Shown piece by piece: positions 16,677-25,385 of a stretch of 64,000 nt of DNA. How positions within the stretch are numbered: position 1 is the stretch's first letter; each line of letters starts with the position of its first letter. Location of the stretch: positions 3,388,422 to 3,452,421 of the forward strand of contig NZ_CP051627.1 of the NCBI RefSeq assembly GCF_023208015.1, given 5' to 3'. This stretch comes from Thermobifida alba. Its GTDB lineage: Bacteria; Actinomycetota; Actinomycetes; Streptosporangiales; Streptosporangiaceae. The notes under the pieces were generated by a model. That model made no database searches. It was not told the origin of the DNA and saw only the letters and a list, made by a program, of their open reading frames with translations. Both the position numbers and the translations under genes were made by a program.

Positions 16677-17554
16677 TGGGCTTCCTCACCGCCCTGGGGG
16701 AGACGGCGGTCGTGGCCTTCTCCGTCTCGTCCATGCTCTCGGCGGGCCTGGCCAACCCGCTGCGGGAACTGCTCGGCCGCCTCCGCAACGTCCGCGGGGT
16801 GCTGCGCGTCCTGGCCGCCAACTTCGTCGCGGTGCCGCTGCTGGGCCTCCTCGTCGTCCGGCTGGTGCCGCTGGAACCGCCGGCGGAGACGGGGCTGCTG
16901 CTGGTGGCCGCGGCGGCCGGGGCGCCGTTCCAGGTCAAGCTGACCGAACTGGCCGAGGGGGACCTCGGGTTCAGCACGACCCTGCTGGTGGTGCTGCTCC
17001 CGGCCACCGTCGTCCTCATGCCGGCCACGGTCCCCCTGCTCACCCCCGGGGCCGAGGTCTCCGCGGGGGCCGTCGCCCTGCCGCTCCTGCTGACGATGCT
17101 GCTGCCGTTGGCCGTCGGCCTGCTCGCCGGGACGTGGCGGCCGCGGTGGAGGCGGCTGCGGCCGCTCCTGGGCCGGATCTCGACGGTCGCGCTGCTGGCG
17201 CTGGTGGCGGCCACGGTCCTGGCGAACCTCCGCGCACTCCTCGGCCTGGTCGTGGAGGGCACACTGCTCGCCTCACTCCTCCTGGTCGTCGGCGCGTTCG
17301 CCGTCGGCTACGCCACGGGCGGCCTGCGGCCCGACGTCCGCTCGGCCCTCGCACTGGGCACGGCGCAGCGCAACATCGTGGCGGCGACGGTCGTGGCCAC
17401 GCAGAGCTTCGGCGACCCCCGCGTCACGCTCATGGTGGTCGCCACGTCGCTGGTGACGCTCGCCGTCCTCTTCCCCGCCGCGGCGGTGCTGCGCAGGACC
17501 GGCAGCCGCGTCCCGGGGCCCCGGGGCCGTTTACGCGGCGGAGGGTCGGGCTAG
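16676..17554 (+). CDS. Bile acid:sodium symporter-family (BASS) transporter
   Basis: 292-aa integral membrane protein with eight to ten helices and BASS-like elements (GAPFQVKLTELAEGD, then ALGTAQRNIVAATVVATQ with the conserved Gln-Arg-Asn). BASS carriers use sodium to bring organic anions, including sulfated steroids and ketoacids, into the cell. Its ATG overlaps the sulfatase stop and the next gene follows after 33 bp, so it is central to a three-gene operon. Substrate is inferred from the neighbours only. Confidence 0.8.
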   Translation: MGFLTALGETAVVAFSVSSMLSAGLANPLRELLGRLRNVRGVLRVLAANFVAVPLLGLLVVRLVPLEPPAETGLLLVAAAAGAPFQVKLTELAEGDLGFSTTLLVVLLPATVVLMPATVPLLTPGAEVSAGAVALPLLLTMLLPLAVGLLAGTWRPRWRRLRPLLGRISTVALLALVAATVLANLRALLGLVVEGTLLASLLLVVGAFAVGYATGGLRPDVRSALALGTAQRNIVAATVVATQSFGDPRVTLMVVATSLVTLAVLFPAAAVLRRTGSRVPGPRGRLRGGGSG

Positions 17555-17587
17555 CGGTGCCCCGACCGTTCGATGAGGAGGAGAAGC

Positions 17588-18775
17588 ATGGCCGAGACGA
17601 CCGCGACACCGGTGACGCGTTCACTGATCGCTCCGGCACGGTACGTCCAGGGGCGCGGAGTGCTCGCCGACCTCGGCTCCTACGTCGCGCCGATCGGGTC
17701 CGCCCCGCTGGTCCTGACCGACGCCGTGGTACGGCGGATGACCGAGGCCACGGTCACCGAGTCGTTCCGGCGGGCGGGACTGCCGGTGCGGTTCGAGGAG
17801 TTCGGCGGGACTCCCACCGCGGCCGAGGCGCGGCGGGTCGCCGAGACCGTCGCCGAGCACGGCTGCGACGTGGTCGTCGGCCTGGGCGGCGGCGCGACCA
17901 TCGACACCGCCAAGGCCGCCGGGGACGAGGCGGGCGTCCGCTGGGTGAGCGTGCCGACCGTGGCCTCCACCGACGCGCCCACGTCGGCGCTGTCGGTCGT
18001 CTACACCGAGGAGGGCGCGTTCGAGTCGTACCGGTTCTACACGCGCAACCCCGACCTCGTGCTCGTCGACACCCAGCTCGTCGCCGACGCACCGGTGCGG
18101 TTCCTGGTCTCCGGCATCGGGGACGCGCTCGCCACCTGGATCGAGGCCCGCGCGGCACAGCGCGCCAGCGGCCCGACGATGGCCGGCGGACTGGCCACGC
18201 ACGCCGGGATCGCGCTGGCCCGGCTGTCCTGGGACGTCCTGTGGGAGAACGCGCTGCCCGCGGTCGAGGCGGTGCGGCGGAACCTGGTCACCCCCGCCGT
18301 GGAGGCGGTGGTGGAGGCGAACACGCTGCTGTCCGGCATGGGTTTCGAGTCGGGCGGCCTGGCGGCGGCGCACGCGATCCACGACGGGCTGACCGCCGTC
18401 CCGCACACGCACCACCTGGCGCACGGCGAGAAGGTGAACATCGGGTCGATCACCCAGCTCGTCCTGGAGGCGGCGCCCAGCGCGGAGATCCGCGAGTTCG
18501 TCGAGTTCACCGCCCGCCTGGGGCTGCCCACCACGCTCACCGAGGCGGGGCTGGGCGACGTCGACGAGGAGGTGCTGCGCACGGTGGTGGAGGCCGCGAC
18601 CGCGCCGGAGGAGACCATCCACAACCTGCCGTTCCCGGTGGTGGCCGAGGACGTCCTGGACGCGTTGACGTCGGTGGAGGCCCTGGGGCGGTCGGTGCGC
18701 GCCGAGGCCGGCCTGCCCGAGCCGCAGGCTCCGGAGCAGCACCGGGTGAAGGTTCCGACCGCCCGCATGGCCTGA
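17588..18775 (+). CDS. gldA: Glycerol dehydrogenase-like iron/zinc alcohol dehydrogenase
   Basis: 395-aa member of the iron-containing ADH superfamily, closest to GldA, which oxidises glycerol to dihydroxyacetone with NAD. The NAD-binding GLGGGATIDTAKA lies near residue 100, and the metal-binding region FESGGLAAAHAIHDGLTAVP followed by HHLAHGEKV supplies the His ligands. GAGGAGGAG precedes the ATG. Lying third in the sulfatase-BASS operon, it may oxidise a polyol released by the sulfatase rather than free glycerol. A large terminator follows. Confidence 0.87.
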   Translation: MAETTATPVTRSLIAPARYVQGRGVLADLGSYVAPIGSAPLVLTDAVVRRMTEATVTESFRRAGLPVRFEEFGGTPTAAEARRVAETVAEHGCDVVVGLGGGATIDTAKAAGDEAGVRWVSVPTVASTDAPTSALSVVYTEEGAFESYRFYTRNPDLVLVDTQLVADAPVRFLVSGIGDALATWIEARAAQRASGPTMAGGLATHAGIALARLSWDVLWENALPAVEAVRRNLVTPAVEAVVEANTLLSGMGFESGGLAAAHAIHDGLTAVPHTHHLAHGEKVNIGSITQLVLEAAPSAEIREFVEFTARLGLPTTLTEAGLGDVDEEVLRTVVEAATAPEETIHNLPFPVVAEDVLDALTSVEALGRSVRAEAGLPEPQAPEQHRVKVPTARMA

Positions 18776-18785
18776 GAGCGCGACA

Positions 18786-18829
18786 CTTCCGACGTGGGGG
18801 CCCGCGGCCGTGGGCCCCCACGTCGGAAG
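18786..18829. terminator. Bidirectional terminator between gldA and the conservon
   Basis: Perfect 18-bp stem (18786-18803 with 18812-18829), loop GCGGCCGT, between convergent genes. Confidence 0.82.
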
Positions 18830-18845
18830 CAGGGCCCGGCCGGGG

Positions 18846-20075
18846 TCAGGGACGCAGGACGACCGGGAACTCCTTGAGGCTGTTGACGATCACCGACGGG
18901 TTGGGCACCAGTTCGGAGTCGGCCACCGCCAGCCTCATGTCGGGGAAGCGCTCGAACAGCATGGGCAGCGCGACCTGCGCCTCCAGGCGGGCCAGCGGCG
19001 CCCCGGGGCACACGTGCGGGCCGTAGCCGAAGGAGATGTGGCGGCCGGCCGACCGGGTGATGTCGAAGACCTCGGGGTCCTCCCCGTGGTGGGCCGGGTC
19101 GCGGCCGATCGCGCCGTAGGAGATCATCACCGAGTCGCCCGCGGCGATGGTCACGCCGCCGTACTCGATGTCCTCGGTGGCGAAGCGGAAGATGAAGTTG
19201 GTGGTGGGCGGGTCCCAGCGCAGCGACTCCTCCACCGCCGCCTCCCAGGTGGCCTTGCCCGCGCGCAGCAGCTCCAGCTGGTCGGGGTGGCGCAGCAGGG
19301 CGCGCACCGTGTTGGTGAGCAGGTTGACGGTGGTCTCGTGCCCGGCCGCCACCACGATCTGGAGCGTGCCCAGCACCTCCTCGTCCGTCAGGGAGTCGCC
19401 GTCGGCGTCGGCCTGGAGCAGCGCGGTGGTGAGGTCGTCGCCGGGGTTGGCCTTCTTCTTCGCCATCAGGTCGAGGTAGAAGTTGACCAGCGCGTCGCGG
19501 GTGGCGACGAAGTCCTCGGGCGCGGTGACGGAGCTGAAGAACTTGTCGTAGAGGCCGCGCAGCTGTCCGTGGGCCGCCTCCTCCACCCCGTACAGTTCGC
19601 CGATGACGCTCATCGGCAGCTTGAAGGAGAACTCGCTCTTGAGGTCCTGCACCTGGTCGGCGCGTTCCTCCAGGGCGTCCAGCAGCTCCGCGGTGATCTC
19701 GCGGATGCGGGGCCGCAGCTGCTCCACCCGGCGGGGGGTGAACGCCTGGGCGGTGAGGGCCCGCAGCCGCTTGTGGTCGGCGCCGTCGGCGCCCAGCAGG
19801 TTGGTCGGGGTCGGGGGGATGACGCTGAGCAGCGGCCAGGTCGGGGAGATCTCACCGCGGTTGAAGGCTCCCCAGTGCGCCATGTTCTTGGACAGCCGGG
19901 AGTCGGTGAGCAGCTCGCGGGCGGCCTGGTGGTGGGTGACGGACCAGGTCCGCACGCCGCCGGGCAGCTCCACCCAGGCGATGGGGCCGGCCTCGTGGAG
20001 GCGTTCGCGTTCACCTTCCAGGTCGGAAACGTAGGGATCGAGGACGATCGGGGTGTCGGTGGGCGAAGTCATCAT
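18846..20075 (-). CDS. Cytochrome P450 (CYP154-like), conservon member
   Basis: 409-aa P450 with all canonical elements: I-helix AAGHETT, K-helix ESLR (ExxR), and the heme loop FGYGPHVCPGAPLAR with the Cys ligand. It is the last gene of a conservon, overlapping the preceding P450 by ATGA; two adjacent ATGs (20075 and 20072) are both possible with GGAGG just upstream. In Streptomyces, conservons end in CYP157 and CYP154 genes, and this one looks like the CYP154 member. The substrate is unknown. Confidence 0.88.
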   Translation of the reverse strand: MMTSPTDTPIVLDPYVSDLEGERERLHEAGPIAWVELPGGVRTWSVTHHQAARELLTDSRLSKNMAHWGAFNRGEISPTWPLLSVIPPTPTNLLGADGADHKRLRALTAQAFTPRRVEQLRPRIREITAELLDALEERADQVQDLKSEFSFKLPMSVIGELYGVEEAAHGQLRGLYDKFFSSVTAPEDFVATRDALVNFYLDLMAKKKANPGDDLTTALLQADADGDSLTDEEVLGTLQIVVAAGHETTVNLLTNTVRALLRHPDQLELLRAGKATWEAAVEESLRWDPPTTNFIFRFATEDIEYGGVTIAAGDSVMISYGAIGRDPAHHGEDPEVFDITRSAGRHISFGYGPHVCPGAPLARLEAQVALPMLFERFPDMRLAVADSELVPNPSVIVNSLKEFPVVLRP

Positions 20076-21316
20076 TGACCTCCAGTGGGGGGTACGGGGG
20101 TGAAGACGACCGGAAGCGCGACGAGGCCGCGCATCCAGGGGGAGGGGCGCCAGCGCAGTTCGTCGACCCCGACGGCGAGTTCCACGTCGGGCAACCGGTC
20201 CAGCAGCACCTCGACGCCGGCGGTGACGATGATCTCGGCGAGTTCCTGGGCGGGGTAGGGGCAGCGGTGATCGCCGTGGGAGAACGACAGGTAGGCCTGG
20301 TTCCCCCGGCCCGTGGGGGCGTCGGGGTCGGGGTTGATCCGCGGGTCGCTGTTGGCTCCGGCCAGGCCGAGCAGCAGCAGGTCCCCGGCGCGGATGAGCT
20401 GTCCGCCCAGCTCGATGTCGTGGACGGCGTAGCGGCCCAGGTAGTTCTGGGTGGGGGTGTCCTCCCAGAGCACCTCGGTGAGCGCCTCGCGCACACTGCG
20501 CCGCGCCCCCGTCAGCGACGCCGCGAACCGGTCGTCGGTGAGCATCAGGCGCAGGGTGTTGCCGAGCCACTCGGTGGTGGGCTGGTGTCCCCCGCCCAGC
20601 ACCACCACCAGGTCGGGGATGAGCTCCTCGTCGCGGAGGGCGGCGGGGTGGCCGATCATCCGGGACACCACGTCGGCGCCGGGCCGTTTCCGGCGGGCCG
20701 CCACCAGCTCCCCCATGGTCTTCAGCAGGAACTGCTGGGCCCGCACCGCGTCGGGTCCGCTGTCGATCATGGTGGTCATGGCGTCGGCGAGGACTTCGGC
20801 GTGTTCCCGGTCGAGTCCGTACAGCCGTCCCAGCACCACGGCGGGCAGCCGCGCGGCGTAGTCGGCGCGCAGGTCGGCCTTTGTCGCGGTGCAGAACCCG
20901 TCGATCAGCCGGTCGGCGGCCTGCACCGCGTACTGGCGGACCTCGTGCTGGTCGGCTCCGGCGAGCGCGTCGCCGATGGCGGCGGCCCGGCGGCGGTGCT
21001 CCTCGCCCTCGGAGTAGAGGACGGTGGGGGTGCGCATCACCATGGGCCGCAGCGGCCAGTCCTCGGGGACCCGGTCCCAGGCGTTCCACCGCCGGGAGCT
21101 GCGGGCGAACACCTCCGGGTGGCTGAGCACGTGGTGCAGTTCCCGGTAGCCGATGACCAGCCAGGCGGGGATGTCGCCGTCCAGCAGTACCGGGGCGACC
21201 GGACCGTACTGGGCGCGCATCTGCCGGTACAGTTCGGCGGGCCTGGTCTGGAACCGGGGCCCGTACAGGCGGAAGGCGGCGGGGCGGTCGCCGGCCGCGT
21301 CGTACCGCGTGCTCAT
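20072..21316 (-). CDS. cvnE: Divergent cytochrome P450 (CYP157-like), conservon CvnE
   Basis: 414-aa P450-like protein. The heme loop FSHGDHRCPYPAQELAE keeps the Cys ligand but has Ser, His and Pro at usually conserved positions, and the I-helix reads GGGHQPTTEW. The K-helix motif reads EVLW, so the Arg of ExxR is replaced by Trp; loss of ExxR is known for the CYP157 family, which occurs in conservons. Start and stop overlap both neighbours (ATGA at each end), showing tight coupling with CvnD and the CYP154-like gene. Whether it is catalytically active is unclear. Confidence 0.87.
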   Translation of the reverse strand: MSTRYDAAGDRPAAFRLYGPRFQTRPAELYRQMRAQYGPVAPVLLDGDIPAWLVIGYRELHHVLSHPEVFARSSRRWNAWDRVPEDWPLRPMVMRTPTVLYSEGEEHRRRAAAIGDALAGADQHEVRQYAVQAADRLIDGFCTATKADLRADYAARLPAVVLGRLYGLDREHAEVLADAMTTMIDSGPDAVRAQQFLLKTMGELVAARRKRPGADVVSRMIGHPAALRDEELIPDLVVVLGGGHQPTTEWLGNTLRLMLTDDRFAASLTGARRSVREALTEVLWEDTPTQNYLGRYAVHDIELGGQLIRAGDLLLLGLAGANSDPRINPDPDAPTGRGNQAYLSFSHGDHRCPYPAQELAEIIVTAGVEVLLDRLPDVELAVGVDELRWRPSPWMRGLVALPVVFTPVPPTGGQ

Positions 21317-21906
21317 CGGACGACCTCCTGCGCGGTGGCGGCCATCACGTGCTGGACCAGGGTGACCAGCACCCGTTTGACCGACTCGCGGTCGCGGGCG
21401 TCGCAGCCCACCAGGGGCACCGAGGGGTCCAGGTCGAGGGCCGTGCGGATCTGGTCGAGGGTGTGGGGGCTGCCGAAGTCGTTGTGGGCGACGACGAAGG
21501 GGGTGCCCTGCGCTTCCAGCCGGTCGATGGAGTACCAGGAGTCCTCCAGGCGCCGGGCGTCGACCAGCACGACCGCGCCGAGCGCCCCGGTGAACAGCCG
21601 GTCCCACAGGAACCAGAAGCGCTCCTGCCCGGGGGCTCCGAACAGGTACAGCACGAACGTCTCGTCGACGGTGATGCGGCCGAAGTCGAAGGCCACGGTC
21701 GTCGTGCTCTTTCCGGGGACGCCGTGGAGACTGTCCACCCCGGCTCCCGCCTGGGTCATCGTCTCCTCGGTGTTGAGGGGGCGGATCTCGCTGACCGCGC
21801 GCACCAGGGTGGTCTTGCCGACGCCGAATCCGCCGACGACGACGATCTTCAGCCCGTGGGCGGCTGTGGCGGGCAGCGCTGTCGAATCAGAGGTTGTGGA
21901 GTGCAA
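21313..21906 (-). CDS. cvnD: Conservon GTPase CvnD
   Basis: 197-aa small Ras-like GTPase of the conservon (ATP/GTP-binding) family. G1 is GGFGVGKTTL, G3 is LFGAPGQERF and the G4-like element is VAHNDF in place of NKxD. The start is TTG at 21906, with GAAGG six bases upstream inside the end of cvnC (20-bp overlap). In Streptomyces, CvnA-D form a membrane-associated complex likened to eukaryotic G-protein modules, with the GTPase as switch. Confidence 0.9.
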   Translation of the reverse strand: MHSTTSDSTALPATAAHGLKIVVVGGFGVGKTTLVRAVSEIRPLNTEETMTQAGAGVDSLHGVPGKSTTTVAFDFGRITVDETFVLYLFGAPGQERFWFLWDRLFTGALGAVVLVDARRLEDSWYSIDRLEAQGTPFVVAHNDFGSPHTLDQIRTALDLDPSVPLVGCDARDRESVKRVLVTLVQHVMAATAQEVVR

Positions 21907-22243
21907 CGAGGACCTTCTCCAGCACGGCCGGGGAAACGGAGGCCGTCGCGGGGTCCGCGGCGGCGGGGTGGCGGGCGGTGGCGTGTCCGGCGTCGAGCAG
22001 GTCGGTCAGCAGGATGCGGACCACGGTGACGGGCAGTTCGAGCCGGGCGGCGATCTCCACGACCGCCGTGGGACGCCGGCACATCCGCAGGATGCGGACG
22101 TGCTCGGACTGCATTCCGGGGAGCGGGTCGGACTCGGCGACGATCAGTGTCACCGCGTCGAGCGCCTCGTCCCCGCCCCGGCTGCGTCCGGAGGTGATGA
22201 CGTAGAGGCGGTCGGGTCCTTCCCGGTCGATGGCTCTGCTCAT
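21887..22243 (-). CDS. cvnC: Conservon DUF742 protein CvnC
   Basis: 118-aa DUF742 protein with an N-terminal DRLYVITSGRS element and a helix-turn-helix-like part (AVVEIAARLELPVTVVRILLTDLLDAG), as is usual for CvnC. The ATG overlaps the cvnB stop (ATGA). It acts, by analogy with Streptomyces, in the CvnABCD membrane complex; its molecular role is not established. Confidence 0.9.
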   Translation of the reverse strand: MSRAIDREGPDRLYVITSGRSRGGDEALDAVTLIVAESDPLPGMQSEHVRILRMCRRPTAVVEIAARLELPVTVVRILLTDLLDAGHATARHPAAADPATASVSPAVLEKVLVALHNL

Positions 22244-22653
22244 GCTCGGCCGGAAAGCGGTTCGGCGGTGCGGGCTCCGACGCTGAGGTGCTCGCCGATC
22301 TGTTCGACGAGCTCGTTCATGTTGTGTCCGGTGAGCCCGGGATCGGCCTCCTCTCCGGCGATGACCGCCAGGTGCGCGCCCGCGCCCGCCTCGACGATGA
22401 ACAGCAGCCCTCCGTAGAACTCGGCCATGGCCTGGCGGACGCCGCCGGCCCCGTCGCCGAACTCCATGGACGCGCCGTGCGCGAGGCTCTGCATGCCCGC
22501 CGCGATGGCCGCCAGGTGGTCGGCCTGGTCGGTGCCGAGACCGGCGGTGTGGCACAGCTTCAGGCCGTCGCGGGAGAGCACGAGGGCGTGGCGGGTGCCG
22601 GGGGTGCGTTCCAGCAGCTTCTCCAGGAGCCAGCTGAGCTTGGCGAGATCCAT
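22240..22653 (-). CDS. cvnB: Conservon roadblock/LC7 protein CvnB
   Basis: 137-aa roadblock/LC7 domain protein: WLLEKLLERTPGTRHALVLSRDGL, then AAGMQSLAHGAS and LLFIVEAGAGAHLAVIA form the expected beta-sheet and helices. Proteins of this family bind and stimulate small GTPases, here CvnD. The start codon shares one base with the cvnA stop (TGATG). Confidence 0.92.
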   Translation of the reverse strand: MDLAKLSWLLEKLLERTPGTRHALVLSRDGLKLCHTAGLGTDQADHLAAIAAGMQSLAHGASMEFGDGAGGVRQAMAEFYGGLLFIVEAGAGAHLAVIAGEEADPGLTGHNMNELVEQIGEHLSVGARTAEPLSGRA

Positions 22654-24059
22654 CAGGATTCGTCCTCCTGCGTCCGGTTAGGGGTCGTCTTGCGTACCGC
22701 GGCACGGAAAGCCCCGAAGCCCTCCGCGGGGGTGGCCGGCGTGCGCCGGGCGGGCGGCGTCGGTGTCTGTTGTCTGCGTTGGGCCGCCGCGAGGGTCTGT
22801 CCGCGGCGGCGCATCGGCAGGCCGCTGTCGCTGTGGACGGCGGGCTGCGCGGCGGACTCGGGAGGCGCGGTCCCCTCGGAGGGGGCGGGGCTGGGACCGG
22901 GGACGGGGCGGCGCCGGGCCGGCTCCCGGCGCGGTCGGGCCTGCGGAGCGTTCGGCGCGACGGGTTCGGCGGGTTTGAGGATGCGCTGCGGCAGCAGGAG
23001 GACCGCGGCGGTGCCGCCCCGGGAGGAGGGCCGGTAGGAGACCGACAGGCCGTACTTGCGGGCGAGGCTGCCGACCACGGCCAGGCCGAGCCGGGTTCCG
23101 GAGAGGTTGGCCAGGTCGCCGCCGTTGGCGACGGCCTCACGGGCGCGGCGCAGGGCCTCCTCGCTCATGACGAGTCCGCCGTCCTCGACGATGAGTGCGG
23201 CGCCGGCCTGCACCTCCTCGACGTAGACGTGGACCTCGGAGGTGGGCGGGGAGAACTTGGCCGCGTTGTCGAGGAGCTCGGCGAGGGCGTGGATGACGCC
23301 CTCGGCCGCGTACCCGGCGACGGCGAGGGTGGACGCCGAGTGGCAGCGCACCCGCTGGTAGTCGCCGATGCGCGCCATCGCGCCGCGCAGGATGCTCTCC
23401 ATGGGGATGGGGCGGGTCCAGCGCCGTCCGCTGCGGGCCCCGGTGAGCACCGCGATGCTGTCGGCGACGCGTCCCGCCTGGGCCGTGCTGTGGTCCAGGC
23501 GCATCAGGTCGCCCAGGATGTCGACGCCGGGGGTTCCGTTGCCGTGGCGCTGCTGCATCTCGCGCAGGTCGGCGGCCATCGCGGTGGTGATGGCCTGGAC
23601 CCGCCCGGCCGCGGTGGCGCACGCGGCCATCGCGGCGACGCGTTGGCGTTCGCTGCGCGCGATCTCGGTGGCGACGGTCTCCAGCACGGTGCGGTGGACG
23701 GAGTCGACGGTCTGGTCGACGCCGTCGAGGGAGGTGGCCGCGGAGGAGCCGGAGCGCACCCGCCGCACCACGGCGGGAACGGCCTCGTCGACGAGTCGCC
23801 GCGCGTCGGCGGCGATCCGGTCGGCGCGGGCCGCCGCGCGGTCGGCCCGTACCGCCTGGTGGCGCACGACCGCTCCGAAGGTGATCAGCAGGGCGACGGA
23901 GGCTCCGCCCGCCAGCAGCAGGGGCAGCCGGTCGGAGGAGGGGACACTCCACGCGGCCCAGGCCCATCCCGCGACCACGAGGGCCACGGAGGCCGAGAGA
24001 AGGGGGACACCCAGCGGCGTTGCACCCGCTTTGGGTCGGGCAGTTTTCGGAGAAGTCAT
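22653..24059 (-). CDS. cvnA: Conservon sensor-like ATPase CvnA
   Basis: 468-aa membrane protein. Two hydrophobic segments lie at residues ~15-70, followed by a coiled, charged linker and a histidine-kinase-type ATPase domain: N box ALAELLDNAAKFSPPTSEV, G1-like VEDGG, G2-like GTRLGLAVVGSLARKYGL. The C-terminal ~130 residues are Pro/Arg-rich and disordered. No clear phospho-acceptor H box is visible, as is usual for CvnA. It heads a six-gene, mostly overlapping conservon operon and is the likely membrane input. Confidence 0.9.
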   Translation of the reverse strand: MTSPKTARPKAGATPLGVPLLSASVALVVAGWAWAAWSVPSSDRLPLLLAGGASVALLITFGAVVRHQAVRADRAAARADRIAADARRLVDEAVPAVVRRVRSGSSAATSLDGVDQTVDSVHRTVLETVATEIARSERQRVAAMAACATAAGRVQAITTAMAADLREMQQRHGNGTPGVDILGDLMRLDHSTAQAGRVADSIAVLTGARSGRRWTRPIPMESILRGAMARIGDYQRVRCHSASTLAVAGYAAEGVIHALAELLDNAAKFSPPTSEVHVYVEEVQAGAALIVEDGGLVMSEEALRRAREAVANGGDLANLSGTRLGLAVVGSLARKYGLSVSYRPSSRGGTAAVLLLPQRILKPAEPVAPNAPQARPRREPARRRPVPGPSPAPSEGTAPPESAAQPAVHSDSGLPMRRRGQTLAAAQRRQQTPTPPARRTPATPAEGFGAFRAAVRKTTPNRTQEDES

Positions 24060-24615
24060 TGTGGTCCGCGTTCAGGCACGTCACTGAAATGTGGGGAAGG
24101 GGGTCAGCAACGGTTGACGCCGCCATCCTTCGGAGACCAAAAAATATGGATTCATTGTCATGAAATGGACTCCGAGAGAGGATCGCCCTCCCGTCCCGAT
24201 TCCATGACTTTTCGGCCTTCGGGACGCCTCACCGCCACTGCGGCAGCATAGCCGAGCCCACAGCGCCCCCAAAGCTCTCACAACGTGAATTATTGGTGGT
24301 TGAATATCCAATCAACCGACACACCCCGATTGCACCGCATTGAACAGCAGAAATGGCACCTATCGCCGATACGGGATCCGGCCTTCCTTTCTTCGCCGCC
24401 ATTCATCCCATCATCCGCCCATTCGGGGTGCCCACCCGCACACCGACCCGGCCCCGCGTGATCCCGCCGAATCCCCGGATCGTCATCGGCCACCCGCGAC
24501 GACCGGGGAATCCTCCCGGCAGCCGGGGCCGGCCGTCCGCTTCCGGCCACGGCCGGGACCCGCCGCCCCGGCGCGGCTATTCTGGCGGGGACCACGCACC
24601 GACTCCCTGGACGAC
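24060..24615. other. Conservon upstream region
   Basis: 556 bp between divergent genes, AT-richer than the surroundings at 24130-24360. GGTTGA (24298-24303) and TCAACC (24312-24317) form an inverted repeat with an 8-nt spacer that may be an operator. The conservon promoter should be here. No frame looks coding. Confidence 0.45.
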
Positions 24616-25359
24616 ATGGCGAACTGTCCTATCTGCGGCGAGCAGGACCGCTCCGCCCGGCTCTCCGCGATCGTGCGCTCCGGAACCGCCACCACGACCG
24701 GGCACGGGACGACCCAGACCTCCGGAACCGCCGCGATTCCCGCCCCGACCAGCTTTCTCGGCCCCTCGGCCCACCACGCGACGGTCGACTCGGTCAGCCA
24801 CCACAGCTTCCACGCGACCCACACGACGAGACTGGCCGAGCAGCTGCAGTTCCCCTACGTGCGCCCGCCCAGCCAGGCGGCGCCCACGATCGGCCTCCTC
24901 GCCCTGTTCCTCCCCATCCTCGTCACCGTCGAGCCGGCACTCGTGTGGATCGGGGCGTTCCTCCTCTTCTTCGCCTGGCTGTGGAGCGTCACCGACCTCC
25001 CCTCTGGGGTGGTCATCCTTCTCTTCCTGTTCGCCGTGGGCTTCTCCGTGCTCATCCTGGGCTTCCTGCTGTCCCTGCCCGTGGACTCCGAGTCGGTCGA
25101 GGTCCTGCTCACCGCCCTGCTCTGCGTCGCCTGCGCGGCCTCCGGTGCGGCGCTGGTCGTGTCCGGCCGCCGCGAGCAGCGGCACTACGTCCAGGTCGTC
25201 CGGCCGGCCCAGGAGCGCGCCTGGACGGTCTGGAGCCGCCTCCACTACTGCTTCCGGGACGACGCGCTGTTCGACCCGGCCACCGGGGCGGTCGGGAGCG
25301 TCCGCGCCCTGCCCGCCCTGCTCGCGCAGGGCGGGCAGGGCCTGCTCCCGCCGCGCTGA
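24616..25359 (+). CDS. Membrane protein with N-terminal CPIC motif, unknown function
   Basis: 247 aa. The start is followed at once by NCPICGEQDR, half of a zinc ribbon, then a Thr/Ser/His-rich linker of ~60 residues. Three to five hydrophobic segments follow (about residues 90-190), and the C-terminal ~60 residues are soluble and begin RREQRHYVQVVRPAQERAW. A second CxxC is not visible, so zinc binding would need a partner or dimer. I do not recognise the family. It lies between the conservon and the acyl-CoA synthetase and ends 26 bp from the convergent synthetase gene. Confidence 0.68.
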   Translation: MANCPICGEQDRSARLSAIVRSGTATTTGHGTTQTSGTAAIPAPTSFLGPSAHHATVDSVSHHSFHATHTTRLAEQLQFPYVRPPSQAAPTIGLLALFLPILVTVEPALVWIGAFLLFFAWLWSVTDLPSGVVILLFLFAVGFSVLILGFLLSLPVDSESVEVLLTALLCVACAASGAALVVSGRREQRHYVQVVRPAQERAWTVWSRLHYCFRDDALFDPATGAVGSVRALPALLAQGGQGLLPPR

Positions 25360-25385
25360 CCCGGGCCGGGACCCCGCCGCCCGCT

